The notes under the pieces: generated by a model
What the model saw: the letters and a program-made list of their open reading frames with translations, nothing else
What the model was told of the DNA's origin: nothing
The model's database searches: none
Translations under genes and position numbers: made by a program
Source of the DNA: Lunularia cruciata
Lineage: Eukaryota > Streptophyta > Marchantiopsida > Lunulariales > Lunulariaceae
Length of the DNA: 64,000 bases
Reading direction: 5' to 3'
Assembly: GCA_948567375.1 (NCBI GenBank)
Contig: OX419761.1
Coordinates: forward strand, 59,743,089 to 59,807,088
Shown here: in pieces, positions 20,171 to 32,118 of the stretch
Position numbering within the stretch: position 1 is the stretch's first letter
Layout: each line of letters starts with the position of its first letter

Positions 20171-23100
20171 ACATGGTACCTTTTTACAAATAAATATCAT
20201 ATTATATGTTTCTTAACTAGTACAAAATTCTTTGTACAAGCAAACTCCTTGTGTGCCTCATGTTGTTTTTTTATAACATGAGGCACACATCTCTGTTGTA
20301 ATAGTGATGTGCACACTAAAATATGTTGGATGGTGGAAGTGGTTGGGGTATTTCTCATTTTCTTCTTCCTTTAAGAGGTTCATTCTTATGTAAAATGCAA
20401 AATGAATGTGGCTACAATTGTGATTGCACCTTTGGTCATGTCTTCCAACAACTCATTGACTCATTCTTAAAACATATATGTCTAGCTTCTCTTCATGTAA
20501 AAGTTGGAAAAAGATAGCTTGGTTGAGGTTTACATATGTTGCTCATTTGGACTTAAATAATTCCATGATCATCTTCATGACAACTCATCCAATAGGATCT
20601 TTGAGGTCTTCTATCTTGTATTAATTTATTTACTTCTCTACTACAAACATGTTTTCTATGTTGGCTTTGGGGCTCTTACTAGGATGACCATGATGAGTGT
20701 CCATGCAAATTTGGCCAAAGTGCAAGCACTTGGATCCTAGCACTTGTCCACAAAATATGATTTCCTCCCAAGATTTTACCTCTCATATTGGTGTTGTCCT
20801 AGATCTACTCCAATAAGGATATGTGTGACAAACTTCAACCCACAATAATTCAATAATTCAACAATTCAATAATTTTCTATTTTGTATGTAATTCAATTGG
20901 TAGTGTAAGCTCCACTTGAAAATTTTGGAAGATTTGCAAATGATCTCTACATGTTTTTCTCATGTCACCTTGTCCTTCATCTCCATGGGACATGATGCCA
21001 TCATTGATGGTTTTACTACTCCAATTTCTCTATCTCCAACACCTTATTACACAAACTCTTGCGTTTCCACACTTTATTGATAAGAGAATCCTTCCAAGAG
21101 CAAGAATGGAGTCTTGTGCAACAAAACTACAGGTCTATTACACCTTTTCCTTCGACCATTGTGATGGTTGATTATAAGTCAAAATCAAGACCTACATGTA
21201 TGTCATCCAATGTGGCATGGTCAAAAATCTATTATTTGGCGGTGCATTTATACAGGACATATGAATTTCTATGGCATGGTATTTTTTAATACTCTGTTGG
21301 ATGGCATAAGTTTGTATTGATGGAAATTTTTATCCATTGAACTTTGTAAAGAGAGTAGTTCATAGAAGTAGAACCTTGAAAAAAATGATGTTTGTCATCT
21401 TTATATTGTCCAAAGATTTTTTGTATCAAATGTTTTGTAATGGCAATTGTAGCCATGATACAAACTCCTAAGTTCAACTTGTTAAGATATAAAAACACAA
21501 GGACTCTTGTCTTTGTTGAGCATTTTGACAAGCATGATTGGAAGTTTCTTGTTGTTTTCTATATCATCCTAACATTTTGAGTGGTTTGTACTAAGACTTG
21601 TTATAATGATAGTTGTATGTATCCAAGTATGCTTTACATGCAATTACTCTATAAAACTACAAATAAGAAACTTGATCTATATAGGTAAAGATGAGTCATC
21701 ACAATGTGTAAAATAAAAATTTATCATATTTTGTGTATAGATATATTTAAGTGAGTTATTTCTAAGTCAAACTACACACACTTGATTGGCTTCCCAATGT
21801 GGCTCCATGTTCTCATATAATAAGTTACCTACCTAGTAATGAACCTCGATATCCACTTGCATTCATTCTTCAATGTTACTCAAAAATTCCAAATTTCTTG
21901 CAAGAAAATTTTAAACAAATTTATTTGCCTTGCTATGCTTTCTACTTCATAGTTGACACTTGGAATGCTCCCATGTTGAATATTATAATAATATAACCAA
22001 AGATTATGCAAAAGAGAAACAAGTCCATGAAGCAAAATGAGTTTGAGCACTTTGTACAATGACAACAAAACAATTATAGACATAAACAAAACTCTTGAAT
22101 TCCATCTACATTGACTACTCCTTGGACTATGTGTGGCTTTTATGATACAAAGAAGTCTATAATACAATTAAGACTAAAGATATGTGATGTGGTTGTGGGA
22201 AAGTTCTCCTTGCACAAGCTACTCTTCCTCAAGCATTTACATATCATTTTTTTGTACAAGATAGACAATTGAGGAGGATTACACAAACTATATAAGCATA
22301 AAACTCTCCATTTGGGTTCACTTATATGGTTGTTTGAATTATAACTATAAAAAAAGGAAGACAAAGGTATGTTCATTTTTTGGCACTTTAAATTTTTCTT
22401 TCTTCCAATTTTCCTTTCTCCACACTTTTTCATAACTTTTGCTACAAGACAAAGGAATCCACTCTCTTTGCATATACATAAAGAGTATATTATACCATCA
22501 AAAGCTACTTGCCCAAGCAAGGAGTGCAACCAAAAGTGAACAACTTTCTCTTTGTGATATGGAGAATGAAGATCCCAACCACTTTTGTATCATACCCATA
22601 CTACAAGTATATACTATCCAATTCATTAGTAACATTCTCAATACTAAAAACTCATATGTTCCAACTTCCAATCCATATCATTTATCCAAGATAGCCTATT
22701 GAATTCATTGAATCATTAGAGCTATGTGATCATACACTTCACAACTTATAAACATATATTTGTAAATGGAGCTAACTACAATGGTCCATAAATTAGAGAT
22801 GTTTTTGTTTTCAAGTGCACAAAGAATTTGACATTTGTAATTAAGTAGCACCTATAACCCATGTAATACAAATTCATCTTCTATATTTGTGAGTATGATT
22901 AATACCCAAGCATGAAATATGTCCATTCTAATTAGAAGTCTTCAATGAATAATTACTATTCTTATTATCTTCAAATACAAAGAACTCTCCATCCTTGATT
23001 TTGCATAATTGTCACTTATTCCAATAGGTATATAGTCAACAACTACATCAAGATAGAAGCTAAAAGAATCAACTTCTAATAACACAACTAGGTGTGCCTT

Positions 23101-25316
23101 TGTGTTGATCTTTATTGAGGCTTTGCAAACTTTGTGCATGAAAACATTGTAATAAGGACTGAAATGAACTAATCTTAGAAGAGAGCAATGTTCCAATTTT
23201 TTTACAAGCAGTCCATGTGACATGGACTGCTTGTAAGCAATATCAAGATGTTGTGCTCATTCTAAGATGTAATCACAAAGCCTTATCTATTTATCATAAT
23301 AAGGTAATTCAGATTGGACAAAGATCACTTAAGAGCTTCTTATAGGTAAGAAGAATCAAGATGAATTGGCTTTAATTTCACAATTCTTCTACTCATACCT
23401 TGGCCTAGCTCCAAAAAGACTTTCTTTGGCAAAAGTCTTGCTCAAGTATATATTTTCAAATTTCAAAAAAAGCCTTTCTAGTGCTCAACAAGCATGGAAC
23501 ATTAAAAGAAATTACAAGATTATTCAAGCCAAGATCCTTGATCCATGTGAGGAGCAAAGATTGCATGATTTCCTTGTTATAATATGATGTATGGACCATG
23601 TGTGCTTCTAAGCTTGTTAGTATGTCATTTGATTTTGTATCACTTATTTGATTGAAAAATTTCTTAATTTATTTGCAATAAAATGCACAATGTATGAAAG
23701 AAGAAGAGTACAAGTAAAGTTATCTAAACATTTTTATCAAAGAATCCTTATAAGGCTTGGGTTGATGCATAGTTTTTATTATAAAAGATAGATGCATTTC
23801 AATCATATATTGTACTCACCTTGGACAACCAATATGTGTCTTCTATGTTCAACTATCACATCATTGTCAAAATCCAATAGGCATAAGAGATGTCAAATAT
23901 TTGTACAAGCTATGCATCAATGTCAAAATCCACTAAGGATAAAGAATGTTAAATATCTTTACAAATCCCATAATAAAGTTCAGATTATGATTATGAAAAT
24001 AATGAGTGTTTAAAATACATAACTATCTATTTGTTATCCTCTTCCAAATCATATTGAATGTCTTTGAATTCAATTTGCATGGGATGAAGTTAGCAATAGA
24101 TGCTTGTAGATCCATCTACTAAATCTTCAAAAAACTCCCACTTTTTGAGAACCCAAACTTTGCAAACATACTCAATGAGCAAGACCTATGATGAAGAATA
24201 CTTACTAAATTCTTTTTTACAAGTATTGCTACTAATGTTAATACCAAGAAATATTTATGCTCCAAAAATTTCAAACATTACATTTAAATACAAAATAAAA
24301 CTTGAGCACTCCAAAAGCAAGGAAATAGCAATATGTACATCTAAATTGTCCACCCATATAAGGATAAAAAGTAGTACTTTGGTTTCCTTTGCTTCACATC
24401 CATGGTCAAACAAATTTTGAGGAATTGCACTCCACTCTAGCTTATAATATATGCAATATCTTCAAGGAATCCATTCAATGACATGGCCTTCTCAAAGATG
24501 ATAAATACATCCAAAGTTGAATGCTCAAAACAAGTCTTATCAAATGCCACCTATATAGCCAACTTTTATAATACTTATCATGCTGGTAAAATTGCAAAAT
24601 ATCTTCCTTCTTTAAAACTCTCACTCCAGATCAACTACTTCATGGTCTTTGAAACATTCAATGTTAGATCAAGATTTTCTTAAAAAAATATTCATTGCAT
24701 GTTAGAGCAACATCAGAAATCCATTTTTTACTATGATACCTCATACCTCAAGGATAATATTGATGAGATCAAAAACCTTTTTAAGTTAATATAGGAAGAG
24801 TTAGACATTGAGATTAGATTTACAAAAATCTCAATTCTCAAACTCTGTTAAATAATTATCAAAGACTCTTCTTTGATATAATAAACAATTGCATCTATAT
24901 TGAATCAACTAACACTTTTTTTCTTAGATTTTACTAGATTTCTAGAAATATATGTCTTTACAATACATATTTAGTCCGCAAATTACTTTAGCATTTACAT
25001 CTTCAAGCTTAATTGCAATGATCATGCTTGGAAGACAAAGCACACAATCTTGATCCAAACTACTCATCTTTATCACCTCAAAATCTACATGTAATTTCTC
25101 AAAGGGAAGTGTGACTTTGGTTTTGCTATTATTTGGATGAGGTTCTTGTGATGCACCAACACATTTTCAATGTTTGTTTTGTGTCCTTTGGGTTGTAGGA
25201 CATCCAAACACTTCTTTAGATTTACAAAAGCCTACCCTAAAAGAACAAGGATGTATTAGTATGTAGAGTGATTTGTAGCATACTAAAAACACTTTCAAAC
25301 TTCATCATATTGTTAT
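20171..25316. other. Long AT-rich region with no gene I can identify
   Basis: Scattered ORFs of 60-130 codons exist on both strands, for example at 22140-22529 (-) and 24100-24420 (+). None shows a recognisable motif, and the base composition (A/T and Asn/Ile/Lys/Tyr-rich translations) suggests eroded transposon DNA. A short tandem duplication with a period of about 54 bp lies near 23867-23966. Confidence 0.45.
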
Positions 25317-25544
25317 ATGGCATCATGGATTCTAACTTTTATTGGTGGTAAAGTAGTCATACTTGGTAGCAACTTTTACCAGGTCCTCCCAATAGTTCCA
25401 AGTCATAATTTTGTCCAATTAATCAACAATTTATTCATAAGTATCTACTTTTGGAAGTCCATCCAAGTCGTTTACTTACAGACCAATGGTGAGTACAAGA
25501 AGATCAACACAAATTTGCCTAATTTAAGAGATTTCCTTGCATGA
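25317..25544 (+). pseudogene. PIF1-type helicase fragment, possible Helitron relic
   Basis: The translation GGKVVILGSNFYQVLPIVP, followed by FWKSIQVVYLQTN and NLRDFL, resembles the PIF1/Helitron helicase segment GGKVVxLGGDFRQxLPVxP...W..xxVxxLxxNMR. The motif II-proximal GGDFRQ has become GSNFYQ, so the copy is dead. No Rep domain or Helitron ends could be located nearby. This rests on motif resemblance alone. Confidence 0.5.
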
Positions 25545-27660
25545 TTCAAAGATAACACTAGAACAATATGAGATTAATGCATCTATACTTTTGATTAGAG
25601 CATGTAATATGATGACAAAATGAGTATACTTCCTTATAATTGTTTATTTTTACCAATTTCTTTGGTATTCAAAGAGAACATCTTTAATATGGGTACAAAC
25701 ATGAATTACATTCATTACATGCAATCTTTGCTAGAATAGGTGACTACACATATATCATCAATAATAAATTCCCTTTGTTCTTTCTATGAGATACAATACT
25801 TAACAAGAGTTTTGATTTTCTACCCAAGACTTAGGGAATTATATACACTTGGTCTTCCAAATTTGCTAGTAATTATAAACTTACTAACTTGCTTACCTTC
25901 TCTATCTTTGTAGTTAATCTAAACTTGTTCTAATAATATATATACCCAATTCAGATGAAACAATTAGACTATACATGTGTTTTACAAGACATGGCATAAA
26001 AATATAATGCAGGTAGAGATTTTAATTGGACAACATATTGTAACTAATTGATATTCCTTCCAAAGACCCAATTAATCCAATTTTAAGACAACAATATGCT
26101 CTTTGTATTGCATTAGGAGATACTTCACAATTTTTTTTACATGTGTATTGATATCAAGAAGTCCTAACGCCAAACAAGATCTCATGTTTTTTCTTTATTA
26201 ATCATAAATTGTTTTCTCTAGAACTTCATATTATTTTAGAATAATAGTGAAATAGGAAATAAAATACAAAAGAGAAAACATACATTTACTCCAAACATTA
26301 CAGTCAAAGAAGTAATATAAAATCAATAAAGATAAAACACCAAAATAATATATATACTAGTTATAATTAGATAGTCTAATTTACCTTTTCAAATCATAGA
26401 TAGATCTTATAAACATTATAATTAAAGTGTTATAATAGAAATAGTAATTGATTAGTTGAAGTATTGTATAAATGTTTAGCTCTCAATGTTTTTTTGCATA
26501 AAAACTATGATACTTTATTTAAAAAATATATATCTATATATAAATTTGAAAAACTTATTTAAATTTCAAAAAACCAATCAAAATCCAATAATGATAAGAG
26601 ATGACTCAATTCAAATTATACATGATACTAATATTAACTTTTATTATTTCACATGGATATCTTTATTCCAAGCCTAAAATTATTTTCAGTTGTTTGATAT
26701 ATAAATTTTGTTAACCTGAGTTCCTCTTATATAATTTGATGTTTATAGAATGTTTAAAAATTTCACTTTATTATGATTTTCCAAGGTGATAATTCATACA
26801 AAATTAATATTTATGATAAAATAAAATATCATATCAAATAAAACAAGATATTATATTGATATATAATCAAAATGTATGAAGATCCTCTCTAATCCAATTG
26901 TCTGAACACTTTATTTATTTCATCAGTTAAGACATATCAACTATTACATATACAAAAGTAAAGTCAAAAGAAGAAGTAAACAAAAAGTTCATTAATATTC
27001 AAGTAATATACTAATCTATAATGTGAAGTGATTATAATCAAAATTTTATGTGTTTGTACAACCAATGATCTAATTTTTATCATCTAAAGAGGAGAACAAT
27101 GAAACATATGAGATAGAAAAACAATGCAAGGATCTCATTAAACTATAACAGTATAAAACACAAGATATATGAGCTATCTATCATAGAAAATAGCATTTTG
27201 ATATGCTATTTACATATATCTTGTGTTCAAAATTATATGCAAGTTAAACTGCATACATATCCAAAGACATACTCCTTAGTGTAATTGCTCTTTTATACTC
27301 CATTGAACAATAGATATATGTTATTTCAGTAAAAAAAATTGAAAATATCCCATAATTACATAAGAATATTTAGGGTTAAAAGAGGTAACCTCATTATTTT
27401 GTATTGGAGAACTTTGTTGTTGTCTTCTCAATCGTTTCTTAATCAAGACTACGAATAACCCAAAGGATGGGTGATCACATTCTCCAATTGCTCCACTGAT
27501 TACACTCTCGTATTGCTCGTGGAATTTTTAATAACAATATCTGCTTTTATAACTTAATTGTCTTAGACTATATCATGTACAGGTATCTTTTTGTCTTCCA
27601 AGAGGCTACCAGATCACATGGACAATTCAATTCCATCATCTAAGACAAGATAATGGAAAT
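25545..27660. other. Very AT-rich region without genes
   Basis: No coding signal is recognisable. Long A/T runs dominate 26.2-27.3 kb. A nested inverted repeat at 27158-27226 is the only ordered structure noticed. Confidence 0.5.
27158..27226. repeat. Nested inverted repeat (hairpin)
   Basis: ACACAAGATATATG at 27158-27171 pairs with 27213-27226. Inside it AAATAGCAT at 27188-27196 pairs with 27203-27211. The result is a hairpin of about 69 nt with a central bulge. It might be a MITE core or chance in AT-rich DNA. Confidence 0.5.
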
Positions 27661-27672
27661 AGAAGGTAACAA

Positions 27673-27760
27673 GAAGGATGGGAAGACCTGTCAAGCCCGA
27701 TAAGAAGACCTCTAAAGTGGTACCCCATCAATACCACATTTACAAGGGAAAAAAATACAC
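27673..27760 (-). repeat. 3'-end motif of the RLE retroelement family, minus orientation
   Basis: The minus strand reads CCCTTGTAAATG, then GGCTTGACAGG and TCTTCCCATCCTTC, matching the motif at 31131-31199 with an insertion. It is probably the 3' end of another, 5'-truncated copy pointing left. Confidence 0.5.
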
Positions 27761-27903
27761 AAAGGGATGGATAAACCTTAAGCAAAATTACACTTACAAA
27801 TTACAAATGAGTAATAAATATACAAATGGGTGCACCTAGACCATACCTAATCACTATAAAAAAATAATTGATAAAAATACATTAATATTAATGTCTTAAT
27901 AAT

Positions 27904-28125
27904 ATGGTTAAACTAAGATCCAAATCATCTCTCTCTATAGTATCATGTGTTACTATCACTATTCTTGTGCTAGCCATGGCTACATCTTCCCATGTGCGGT
28001 TGCCTAGAGCGGGTTGGGATACACCATGCTCGGTGTGTCACCGACGCTTTACCTCGCAAGGGGTAAAGACCCATGTGGGAAGGATGCACAAGGACTATGT
28101 TGGACCACTTGGGATGCCCACGTGA
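27904..28125 (+). pseudogene. RLE retroelement N-terminal fragment with C2H2 zinc finger
   Basis: This is a 73-aa open piece. Residues 42-62 form C-x2-C-x12-H-x4-H (CSVCHRRFTSQGVKTHVGRMH), at 28027-28089. N-terminal zinc fingers of this sort bind target DNA in R2-type elements. The upstream hydrophobic start may not be native. The reading continues in another frame after TGA at 28123 (HASSIPSLIILGKPIESW...DEARQAFCLPLDHL). Confidence 0.55.
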
Positions 28126-29188
28126 GCCGAGTGACCACATCGACAGCAGTGACACTAGGGATTATGCACGCTTCTTCTATACCTTCATTGATCATTCTAG
28201 GAAAACCGATTGAGTCGTGGGAGTGGTTAGCTTCTCAGGTGGGTTGCATTTTGGGGTTATTTGAGACTAGTTTTCCATGTCCATGTCTATTCCATAAGCT
28301 ACCCCGCACAATCCATGATGAGGCTAGACAGGCTTTTTGCCTACCATTGGATCATTTGGCACGTGATCCCTTGGACAAGTTAGCATGGTTCTTATTCCTC
28401 CTACTCCCTTGATGGTGTCTTCGTTATGCTAGAGGAGGACACGCAGGGCATAGAGAGGTGGCGGCTAGATTTCATTGATTCCGAGTGGGGGATTGGGCAG
28501 CGCTTCAAGAGGAGTCTGTTAGGGCTACATGATTTAAGAGACAAGCATCACCATAGGATACCACAAATTCCACTTGATTACAACAATGTAGGACACTGGG
28601 TTAGGTGGGAGAGTTTAGTAGAGCAGCACGAGCGCTACACCCTTTGTCTATAGCGAGTCCTACTGATGAGACCATCTCTTCCCTACACTAATTGCATCCT
28701 ATAGCAGAAGAGTGACTACCACTAGAGGTCTTAGATTATCAGCCTGAGCAGCCTTTATGTCTGATAGGTCGCTATTTGCACAAGCATTGTGCACTACCCC
28801 TTGCCTTTCCTCAGGAGGCTTGTCAAGGATGGTTTATGAGCACCTTAGAGATTGCTTCTAGGTAGATGATCCTTCTAGTGGTTTTACCGAGTTGTTTTAG
28901 GTGGCTGCAACAGTAGCAAGAGGAGACATTCCTATGTCTGTTAGTTGGGTCTTAGGTGCTAGTCGACTTCTTGCGATTGAGAAGGACACGAGAGACATTA
29001 GACCGATTGCTATTGGAGAGATCTTTTTGTGTTTGGTCAGTCGTACCATTGTCCTTCAGCATCATTCTCACTTTTGACAGCACCTTAGTCCACATCAGTT
29101 TGGAGTAGCTACACCTGGAGGATGTGAGGCTATATCTCTAGGCATTAGAGCACTCCTAGATATCCATCCGGAGTGGGTCGTCCTACAG
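28126..29188 (+). pseudogene. RLE retroelement central region, frameshifted
   Basis: The frames alternate: RTIHDEARQAFCLPLDHLARDPLDKLAWFLFLLLP, then WCLRYARGGHAGHREVAARF. After a gap come VGRYLHKHCALPLAFP, VSWVLGASRLLAIEKD, IRPIAIGEIFLCLVSRTIV and HQFGVATPGGCEAISLGIRALLD, which lead directly into the RT. The segment DIRPIAIGE corresponds to the RT fingers region (RPI motif) in non-LTR elements. Several stops and frameshifts are present. Confidence 0.55.
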
Positions 29189-29776
29189 GTGGATGTTGAG
29201 AACGCTTTTAATAGCATCTCACATGCATCCATCTTTAGAGAGCTTAGGGAGGCTGGTGGATCCTTGGCAAGTCTCATTCCTTTTGTGCGGTCTTTTTATG
29301 GCTCTCCTGCTTCCCTTTACTACCAACATGGTGGTTCACAAGAGGGAGTCACCGTCTTGGAGTCAACTATTGGTACACGACAGGGAGATCCTTTGGGGGG
29401 GCTCTTATTTGCCATGGCTCACTTTAGAGCTCTCCTATCTACTACTTTGGCCATGCCAGGTTGTGTATTTCCCTCCTTGGCAGATGATACACACATCGTA
29501 GGCCCTGTAGATCAAATTAGGCAGGCCTTGGACTACTTGACTACCGAGCTACATCTAGTAGGCTTGAGAGTCAAGGTGTCAAAGTGTAGGGCATGGTCCC
29601 CTTTAGGTATCACTCCCCACCTTGAGCTTCTAGAGGGGTGTATCACATCCACAGATGGACTTTGTGTTCTTGGAGTGCCAGTAAGATCGGAGGATTTTGT
29701 CACACGCTTCTTGGATGTTGCCCTTGCAGAGGATGTTCTCCATGTGGATGACCTTCCATTACTAGGAGATCCATAG
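29189..29776 (+). pseudogene. RLE retroelement reverse transcriptase core
   Basis: About 195 codons are open without a stop. Motif A is VDVENAFNSIS (catalytic Asp at 29192-29194), motif B region TRQGDPLGGLLFA, motif C SLADDTHIVGP (Asp pair at 29483-29488), followed by VGLRVKVSKCRAW (thumb-side motif D). All catalytic residues are intact. The frame stays open over the following stop at 29774 into 29777-30040 (SSSIARRPSYLIHTVPP...LARRQTALPISCGGVGL), which is the RT thumb/linker of this family. Confidence 0.75.
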
Positions 29777-30040
29777 GTGGCATTTGGTATACTCTCTTCC
29801 AGTATTGCTCGTCGACCATCCTACCTCATCCATACAGTTCCCCCCTCATCGTCCTTCTTATCACGTCTGAGAGCATTTGATAGGAGGATTATGGGAGTCT
29901 TTGGTGATATTATTGGACCGGGGACTTTTGAGTGTATGACAGAGGATTTGGCACGTAGACAGACGGCTCTACCAATCTCATGTGGTGGGGTTGGCTTGCT
30001 TTCTATGGAGGAGATGGCACCTATAGTGTTTTTTGGGTAG
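29777..30040 (+). pseudogene. RLE retroelement RT thumb and linker
   Basis: In frame with the RT core after one TAG. RPSYLIHTVPPSSSFLSRLRAFDRRI followed by RRQTALPISCGGVGLLSME matches the post-RT linker typical of R2-like and related proteins (RQxxLPxxxGGxGL). It ends at a stop near 30038, after which the reading shifts frame. Confidence 0.6.
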
Positions 30041-30242
30041 TTGGGCTCTCTCGGCACCCCTACTTGCCTCTCATTTTGTGGTTGTTGATAGGCCGGTTTT
30101 GGAGACCTATGTGACAGAGGTGGAGGGAGGATCCTTTTCTCTCTAGGTGTTTATTGCGGCAGACAAGAGATAGTCTATCCCCACGAGCACGAGGGGGTTT
30201 TCCATTGTTTGCTTCACTATCGTCAAAGATCTACAGTCTTCC

Positions 30243-30951
30243 TTGATGGAGCGACAGTGTGAGCATACACTACATTCTCTCTTAGTTGACTCGTCCATTC
30301 CTCAGGCTACTAGAGCACGTCTACGCTCTTGCTCCGGCAAGGGTGCATGCTCGTGGATCCTAGCTCGGCCATGCATTAGGGCTTTCCGACTTGCACCGGC
30401 TACTTTCTCTACAGCGATGAGGTTTTGCCTAGGTTTGGTCCACCCATCTGCATCTTCACTACTCACTTGTGAGTGTGGTTCTACACTAGATGCAGCGGCG
30501 GTCCACATGATACGGTGTCCTTTTGGAGGACAGAGGATAGCTACACATGATGCCATTGGAGACATAGTGTTTGCTATGGCACGAGAGAGTGGATACTTAG
30601 CTTGGAGGGAGCGTTCGTATGCGTTGCAAACGACACGTGTTAGGGCAGACTTATACTTGGTCCGAGATGATCATGTGACAGTAGCGGATGTCGTGGTCAC
30701 GGACCCTATGCGGGATACTGTTTCGGAGGGAGTGATTACCCATCCCCCTGGATGGGCGGCGAGTGCAGCAGCAGGTCGCAAGGTCTCCAAAGTATAGGGG
30801 CATGCAGCGAGGTCACCTCTTTGTTCCTCTAGCCTTGGAGTTATATGGAGAGATGGACACGACATTTGACACATTTGTCAAGGAGTGCGTGAGAGCTTAT
30901 CATGTTAGGCGTCAGGGGTCCCACTCTCACTCTCACTCTCATACTTTGTAG
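30243..30951 (+). pseudogene. RLE retroelement C-terminus: CCHC motif and restriction-like endonuclease
   Basis: CECGSTLDAAAVHMIRC gives C-x-C-x9-H-x3-C at about 30471-30522, followed by HDAIGDIVFAMARESGY. RADLYLVRDDHVTVADVVV follows, with two Asp residues spaced as in PD-(D/E)XK endonucleases. A one-base frameshift near 30790 separates GRKVSK from RGMQRGHLFVPLALELYG and FVKECVRAYHV. It ends with an (HS)n repeat encoded by TCTCAC repeats near 30925. Confidence 0.65.
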
Positions 30952-31130
30952 CTTACTTTAGACAGCGTGTGTCTATTGCTCTATAGAGAGCAGTGGCTGG
31001 TGCAATCCATAGGAGAGCAATCACATTAGGCGATGTTTCTTTAGATGCTCAAGTTGTGTTTAGACCGTACGACTTGCATAGCTCGGATATCTTAGGTGCG
31101 GTAGGGCAGATTTCTCATACATACTCTATT

Positions 31131-31199
31131 GGGGCTTAGCCCCATGTTACCTTTTTTGTCTCTCCCTTGTAAGGCTTGATGGGGTCTTCCCATCCTTCA
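31131..31199 (+). repeat. 3'-end motif of the RLE retroelement, copy 1
   Basis: It contains the perfect hairpin GGGGCTTAGCCCC, then TTTTTTGTC, CCCTTGTAAGGCTTGATG and GGTCTTCCCATCCTTC. It closely matches 31445-31518 and, on the other strand, 27673-27760 and 54493-54526. It is probably the structured 3' UTR used for RT recognition. Confidence 0.6.
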
Positions 31200-31444
31200 T
31201 TTTTCCTACGCGGTCTCCTTTTTGTCTCTCTATATATATAAAAGAAAAAAGAAACCTACAAGGAAAGTGACCTACACTATCTATAGTACTTCTTGTTTCA
31301 TTTGAAAGTCAATAAATTCGCTTTGCAAAAAAGAATATATATATCAACTGGATTCGAGGAACATCATTTTATTTATACGTCGAAGGCATTCTCGAAGGCA
31401 TTCTCATGGCGGGGAAGTAAATACTAGGGTCCTCTCATTTCCCT

Positions 31445-31558
31445 ATTGGGATTTAGCACCATTTTACCTATTTTGTCCCACCTTGTACGGGCTTGATGAT
31501 GGGGCTTCCCATCCTTCGTGTAGAAAACACGAAGGTCGCCCTCTCTCTCTCTCTTTCC
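31445..31558 (+). repeat. 3'-end motif of the RLE retroelement, copy 2, with hairpin and CT tract
   Basis: ATTGGGATTTAGCACC, TTTTGTCCCACCTTGTACGG and CTTGATGATGGGGCTTCC parallel copy 1. It is followed by a perfect 8-bp hairpin (CTTCGTGT/ACACGAAG, 31514-31534) and a (CT)n run. It looks like a second, severely 5'-truncated insertion placed behind the longer element. Confidence 0.6.
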
Positions 31559-32118
31559 CTTGACGAGATGTTACCAGAGGTGCAGAACTTGTAGAGTAGC
31601 GAGAACTTTTTTCTCCTCCTGCCCCGAATGGAATGGGCAAGAGGCCCTTGCCAGCTCCGTCCAGCCGTGACCGAGTGTCAACGCAAAGAGGTACAGTAGA
31701 CGGAATCAAAACAGTTCAAAGTCGAAGGAAGAAGGAAGGCACTCTAAGCAAGCTGTACAAGGGAGCATCCAAATTAGCAAGTGTAATGGGGGATGGAATT
31801 AGCAGAGGAAGCCGTCGTCAAGCCCTAGAGAAGAGAGCCGGTCCGATCGGAGGAGTATAGGAGGACTGAAAGAGAACGCCAATGCTGTGCATTGTGCTGA
31901 GTGTCTGTCGTGGGTGCTCCGTTACGCCAGAGAGCCCGCCATCGCCACGGGCCTCTTTGATGGACTTTTAGACGAGTGGATCGGAGGTATAAAGAATATA
32001 ACCATCGGCAGCGAGTTTTGTATTGGTGAATATCTTGTGGAGACTAAGATTTGCGTTTGATTCGGTGTGTTCGTCCCGAGGTTTATAAGAATTTGTTGCG
32101 TCTGATGAGATAGCAGCG
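31559..32118 (+). promoter_or_regulatory. Upstream region and 5' leader of the succinyl-CoA ligase gene
   Basis: No transposon is recognised here. A basic 75-codon ORF at 31633-31860 (ATG at 31633, many Arg/Lys) is open but has no recognisable relatives. It may be an upstream ORF or chance. No clear TATA box was found. Confidence 0.35.

Larger units (their letters stand above)
27904..31240 (+). mobile_element. RLE-type non-LTR retrotransposon (R2/NeSL/HERO-like), degenerate
   Basis: The order is C2H2 zinc finger, a long central region, reverse transcriptase, C-terminal CCHC motif and restriction-like endonuclease, the plan of R2-superfamily elements. The pieces lie in several frames (frameshifts near 28100, 28410, 29000, 30040 and 30790) and contain stops, so the copy is dead. 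It ends in a G/C hairpin-containing 3' region and an AT-rich tail. RLE elements are uncommon in seed plants, whose LINEs mainly carry APE endonucleases. Superfamily placement is inferred from domain order. Confidence 0.65.

Noticed and set aside
20171..25316. Short ORFs on both strands as genes (e.g. 22140-22529, 23366-23587, 24100-24420)
   Set aside because: AT-rich translations without recognisable motifs, no splice-consistent partners and no neighbours that would support them.
31633..31860. A 75-codon basic ORF as an independent gene
   Set aside because: No recognisable family. It lies in the probable leader or promoter of the succinyl-CoA ligase gene and could be chance, so it is only mentioned under that region.
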